This document shows, piece after piece, positions 61,218 through 64,000 of a stretch of 64,000 nucleotides of DNA. The DNA comes from Ruminiclostridium sp. (GTDB lineage Bacteria > Bacillota > Clostridia > Oscillospirales > Ruminococcaceae). A program made the translations under genes and the position numbers. Numbering within the stretch: the first letter of the stretch is position 1; each line of letters begins with the position of its first letter. The notes beneath the pieces were generated by a model. The model was not told the origin of the DNA. It saw only the letters and a list, made by a program, of their open reading frames with translations, and searched no databases. The stretch spans positions 1-64,000 of the forward strand of contig JAGBLA010000003.1 in assembly GCA_017635675.1 (NCBI GenBank), given 5' to 3'.

Positions 61218-63371
61218 ATGGATATAATCAGTGTAATATCGGAAGAACTGAAAATAAGACAGTCCCAGACCGAGGCGGCTGTGAAGCTCCTCGACGAGGG
61301 CAATACGATACCGTTCATAGCGCGCTACCGCAAGGAGGTCACAGGCTCGCTCGACGACGAGCAGCTCCGCGACCTTTCGGAAAGGCTCACATATCTGCGG
61401 AACCTTGAAAAGCGCAAGGACGAGGTGCGTGCGGCGATAGAGGCGCTCGGCAAGCTCACCGAGGAGATAGAGAACGACCTGTCGGCAGCATCGACTCTCG
61501 CGGCGGTCGAGGATATTTACCGTCCCTACAAGCCCAAGAAAAAGACCCGCGCGGGAATAGCAAAGGAGAAAGGGCTTGAACCGCTTTCGGAGTTCATCTT
61601 CGCACAGTCGAAGGACGACCCGTATGCCGAGGCTGAGAAGTACATCTCGGAGGAAAAGGGTATAGCGTCAGCCGAGGACGCAATGAACGGCGCGCTTGAT
61701 ATAATCGCGGAGAATATTTCCGATGACCCCGAGATACGAAAGATACTGGGCGGGCTTTATGACCGCACGGCGTTCATCGTGTCGGAGAAGGCTAAGGAGG
61801 ATGTCGGGGACAGCGTTTACGAGCTTTACTACGAGCACAGGGAGCCCGCGGCAAAAATGGCGGCGCACCGTATATTGGCGATAGACCGCGGCGAACGCGA
61901 GGGCGTGCTCAAGGTGTCCGTGGAGGTCGATGCGGACAATATGACAGCTACCATAAGGAGCCGCGTGGTAAAGAACAACAGCAAAAACGCAGCACTTGTG
62001 GAGCAGGCTGCCGACGACGCGTACAAGCGCCTTATCCACCCGTCCATAGAGCGCAGGGTGAGGAATGACCTGACGGAAAAGGCGTGCGCCGAGGCTATAA
62101 AGGTGTTCGGAAAAAATCTCCACCAGCTGCTTATGCAGCCTCCTGTAAAGGGATGCGTGACCATGGGCTTTGACCCTGCGTACAGAACGGGCTGCAAGAT
62201 ATCCGTGGTCGCGGCGGACGGCAAGGTGCTTGACAAAACGGTAGTCTATCCTACGCCGCCGCACAACAAGACAGCCGAAGCGAGCCGCAGGCTCACGCAG
62301 CTGATAAAGAAGTACGGCGTGAACGTCATTGCGATAGGCAACGGCACCGCGAGCCATGAAAGCGAGGTCTTCGTGGCTGATATGATACGTGAGCTTGATG
62401 TTCCGGTGAGCTACATGGTGGTATCCGAAGCGGGTGCGTCGGTGTACTCCGCGAGCAAGGCGGGGCAGGAGGAGTTCCCGGATTTCGACGTTACGGAGCG
62501 CAGCGCGGTGTCTATCGCAAGGCGGCTTCAGGATCCGCTTGCGGAGCTTGTGAAGATAGACCCGAAGGCGATAGGCGTCGGGCAGTATCAGCACGATATG
62601 CCCCCCGCACAGCTTTCGGAAGCTCTCGGCGGCGTTGTGGAGGACTGCGTTAATACAGTCGGAGTTGATGTGAACACCGCGTCGGCGGCGCTGCTGTCGT
62701 ATATTGCGGGCATCAACGCGGGCATAGCGAAGAATATAATAGCTTACCGCGAGGAAAACGGCGGGTTCAGGGAGCGCAAAGAGCTTCTTAAAGTCAGCAA
62801 GCTCGGCAAAAAGACGTATGAGCAGTGCGCAGGGTTTCTGCGTGTTCCGGGAGGAAAGGAGCCGCTGGATAACACGGCGGTGCATCCCGAAAGCTATGCG
62901 GCGGCGAGAAAGCTGCTTGAACTCTGCGGGCTTACCGAGTCCGATCTTGCGGGAAAGGAAGCCGCGGCGAAGATAAGCGGCAGGATAAAGGAGCTGGGCA
63001 GGGCAAAGGTCGCGGAAGAGCTCGGAGTGGGCAAGGAAACTCTTGCAGACATGGAGAAGGAGCTCACCAAGCCCGGGCGCGACCCGCGTGACGAGCTGCC
63101 GAAGCCTATGCTGCGCACGGACGTGGTGGACATAAACAGTCTGAAAGAGGGCATGGAGCTTAAAGGCACCGTGCGCAATATCACCAATTTCGGGGCGTTC
63201 GTGGATATCGGAGTTCATCAGGACGGGCTCGTACACATCTCTCAGCTGTCCGACAAATACGTGGCGGACCCCATGTCGGTGGTGAAGGTAGGGGACATCG
63301 TGAATGTGAAGATACTCGGTATAGATGTGAAGAAAAAGCGCATATCCCTCACCATGAAAGGGCTGAACTGA
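61218..63371 (+). CDS. tex: Tex family RNA-binding transcription accessory protein
   Basis: A 717-residue nucleic-acid-binding factor linked to transcription and RNA metabolism. The N-terminal helical region has TIPFIARYRKEVTGSLDDEQ. A YqgF-like RNase H fold follows (MGFDPAYRTGCKISVV). Helix-hairpin-helix units lie around 480-560 (GINAGIAKNIIAYREENGGF), and an S1 domain is at the C-terminus (LKGTVRNITNFGAFVDIGVH). I chose ATG 61218 with GGGAGA upstream over an in-frame ATG seven codons earlier. Confidence 0.95.
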   Translation: MDIISVISEELKIRQSQTEAAVKLLDEGNTIPFIARYRKEVTGSLDDEQLRDLSERLTYLRNLEKRKDEVRAAIEALGKLTEEIENDLSAASTLAAVEDIYRPYKPKKKTRAGIAKEKGLEPLSEFIFAQSKDDPYAEAEKYISEEKGIASAEDAMNGALDIIAENISDDPEIRKILGGLYDRTAFIVSEKAKEDVGDSVYELYYEHREPAAKMAAHRILAIDRGEREGVLKVSVEVDADNMTATIRSRVVKNNSKNAALVEQAADDAYKRLIHPSIERRVRNDLTEKACAEAIKVFGKNLHQLLMQPPVKGCVTMGFDPAYRTGCKISVVAADGKVLDKTVVYPTPPHNKTAEASRRLTQLIKKYGVNVIAIGNGTASHESEVFVADMIRELDVPVSYMVVSEAGASVYSASKAGQEEFPDFDVTERSAVSIARRLQDPLAELVKIDPKAIGVGQYQHDMPPAQLSEALGGVVEDCVNTVGVDVNTASAALLSYIAGINAGIAKNIIAYREENGGFRERKELLKVSKLGKKTYEQCAGFLRVPGGKEPLDNTAVHPESYAAARKLLELCGLTESDLAGKEAAAKISGRIKELGRAKVAEELGVGKETLADMEKELTKPGRDPRDELPKPMLRTDVVDINSLKEGMELKGTVRNITNFGAFVDIGVHQDGLVHISQLSDKYVADPMSVVKVGDIVNVKILGIDVKKKRISLTMKGLN

Positions 63372-63409
63372 ACGGTAAAGGGCGCGTACAGGATAAAACG
63401 GAGAATGAT

Positions 63410-64000
63410 ATGAACATAATCATAGTGGGCTGCGGCAAGGTCGGACAAACGCTTGCCGAGCTGCTCAATGACGAAGGAAACGACATAACGGTCATAGATA
63501 TGCTGCCCGCGAAGGTAAACGAGACTGCCGCACGGTACGATGTCCTCGGAGTGGTCGGCAACGGCGCTACTCACCTGACCCAGCAGGAGGCGGGGATAAA
63601 GAACGCCGACCTGCTGATAGCGGTGACGGGCTCGGACGAGCTTAATCTGCTGTGCTGCCTTATCGCGAAAAAGGCAGGTAACTGTCACACCATAGCCCGT
63701 GTCAGAAGTCCTCAGTACAGCAGCGAGGCTCCGTATCTCAAAGAGGAGCTCGGTCTTGCAATGGTCATAAACCCCGAGCAGACCGCTGCTGCGGAGATAG
63801 CGCGGGTGCTGCGTTTCCCGTCGGCTATGAAGATAGACACATTCGCCAAGGGCAGGGTAGAGCTTCTGAAATTCAAGCTTCCCGAGGACAGCCCGCTTGA
63901 AGGTCTCGCGGTAAAGGAAATATCCACGAAGCTCCACTGTGACGTGCTTGTCTGCACAGTCGAGCGCGGCGACAACGCATATATCGCAAAGGGCAGCTTC
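63410..64000 (+). CDS. trkA: Trk potassium uptake regulator TrkA, 5' part
   Basis: The first 197 codons of TrkA/KtrA-like protein run off the right edge. It is the cytoplasmic NAD(H)-binding subunit gating a TrkH-type potassium channel. The RCK-N Rossmann motif is IIIVGCGKVGQTLAELL with DITVIDM, and NLLCCLIAKKAG and SPQYSSEAPYLKEELG are typical. From ~140 an RCK-C domain begins (GLAVKEI). Ribosome-binding site CGGAGAA. A trkH partner would be expected just beyond the edge. Confidence 0.93.
   Translation, partial: MNIIIVGCGKVGQTLAELLNDEGNDITVIDMLPAKVNETAARYDVLGVVGNGATHLTQQEAGIKNADLLIAVTGSDELNLLCCLIAKKAGNCHTIARVRSPQYSSEAPYLKEELGLAMVINPEQTAAAEIARVLRFPSAMKIDTFAKGRVELLKFKLPEDSPLEGLAVKEISTKLHCDVLVCTVERGDNAYIAKGSF

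Overview
The window looks like a chromosomal segment of a Gram-positive anaerobe of the Ruminococcaceae/Oscillospiraceae type. The evidence is indirect: no outer-membrane genes, many lipoproteins and membrane proteases, an archaeal-type ProRS, SdpR/SdpI, a class B sortase, GH13 and GH26 glycosidases, and the indolepyruvate oxidoreductase/phenylacetate-CoA ligase set common in gut and rumen clostridia. GC-rich genes are separated by AT-rich spacers with near-perfect sigma-A promoters, mostly with 17-nt spacing. I see no rRNA, CRISPR array, complete IS or prophage. There is one tRNA, tRNA-Gly(CCC), and one MITE-like element.

Region by region. (1) 1-720: start of a leftward gene, a possible tRNA 3'-end scar and tRNA-Gly. 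(2) 0.9-10.1 kb: HD-GYP phosphodiesterase, GH13 glucosidase, sodium/solute symporter, ManA, ROK glucokinase and IlvD. (3) 10.1-15 kb: uvrB-uvrA. (4) 15-22.8 kb: hom followed by the pyrH-frr-uppS-cdsA-dxr-rseP block and an SGNH lipoprotein. (5) 22.8-24.1 kb: rpsF-ssb-rpsR with a structured leader. (6) 24.1-27 kb: a 157-bp MITE and a leftward operon of VanY-like lipoprotein, tcdA and a duplicated-domain protein. (7) 27-34 kb: proS, an Fn3-sortase B protein and a CydDC-like ABC exporter pair. (8) 34-36 kb: leftward sdpR-sdpI-yhfC-like operon with two palindromes bracketing its promoter. (9) 36-41 kb: chemoreceptor and two convergent iron-type alcohol dehydrogenases, one lacking the metal-ligand Asp, with a 40-codon lipoprotein gene between them. 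(10) 41-49 kb: alpha/beta hydrolase and GH26, KDG-kinase-like protein, an aldo/keto reductase remnant, an Agp-like phosphatase lipoprotein, an orphan lipoprotein, surE and a PrsW-like protein. (11) 49-50.7 kb: leftward ExbB/ExbD-like operon with a third membrane protein. (12) 50.8-60 kb: paaK-ACT, glpK, a CDF transporter, iorA-iorB-paaK and a DUF3810 protease. (13) 60-64 kb: an acidic SH3 surface protein, tex and the start of trkA.

How the genes fit together. The GH13/ManA/ROK and GH26/KDG-kinase genes suggest intracellular processing of glucose and mannose oligosaccharides. iorAB with two paaK genes can interconvert aryl-2-oxo acids and arylacetates. In rumen Ruminococcus this chemistry is known to run reductively, making aromatic amino acids from arylacetates. 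The 16.3-21.5 kb block supplies nucleotide, translation, isoprenoid and phospholipid functions.

The best candidates for something undescribed are the Gram-positive ExbB/ExbD-like three-gene operon, the SdpR/SdpI/YhfC unit with its paired operators, and the Fn3-fronted orphan sortase.
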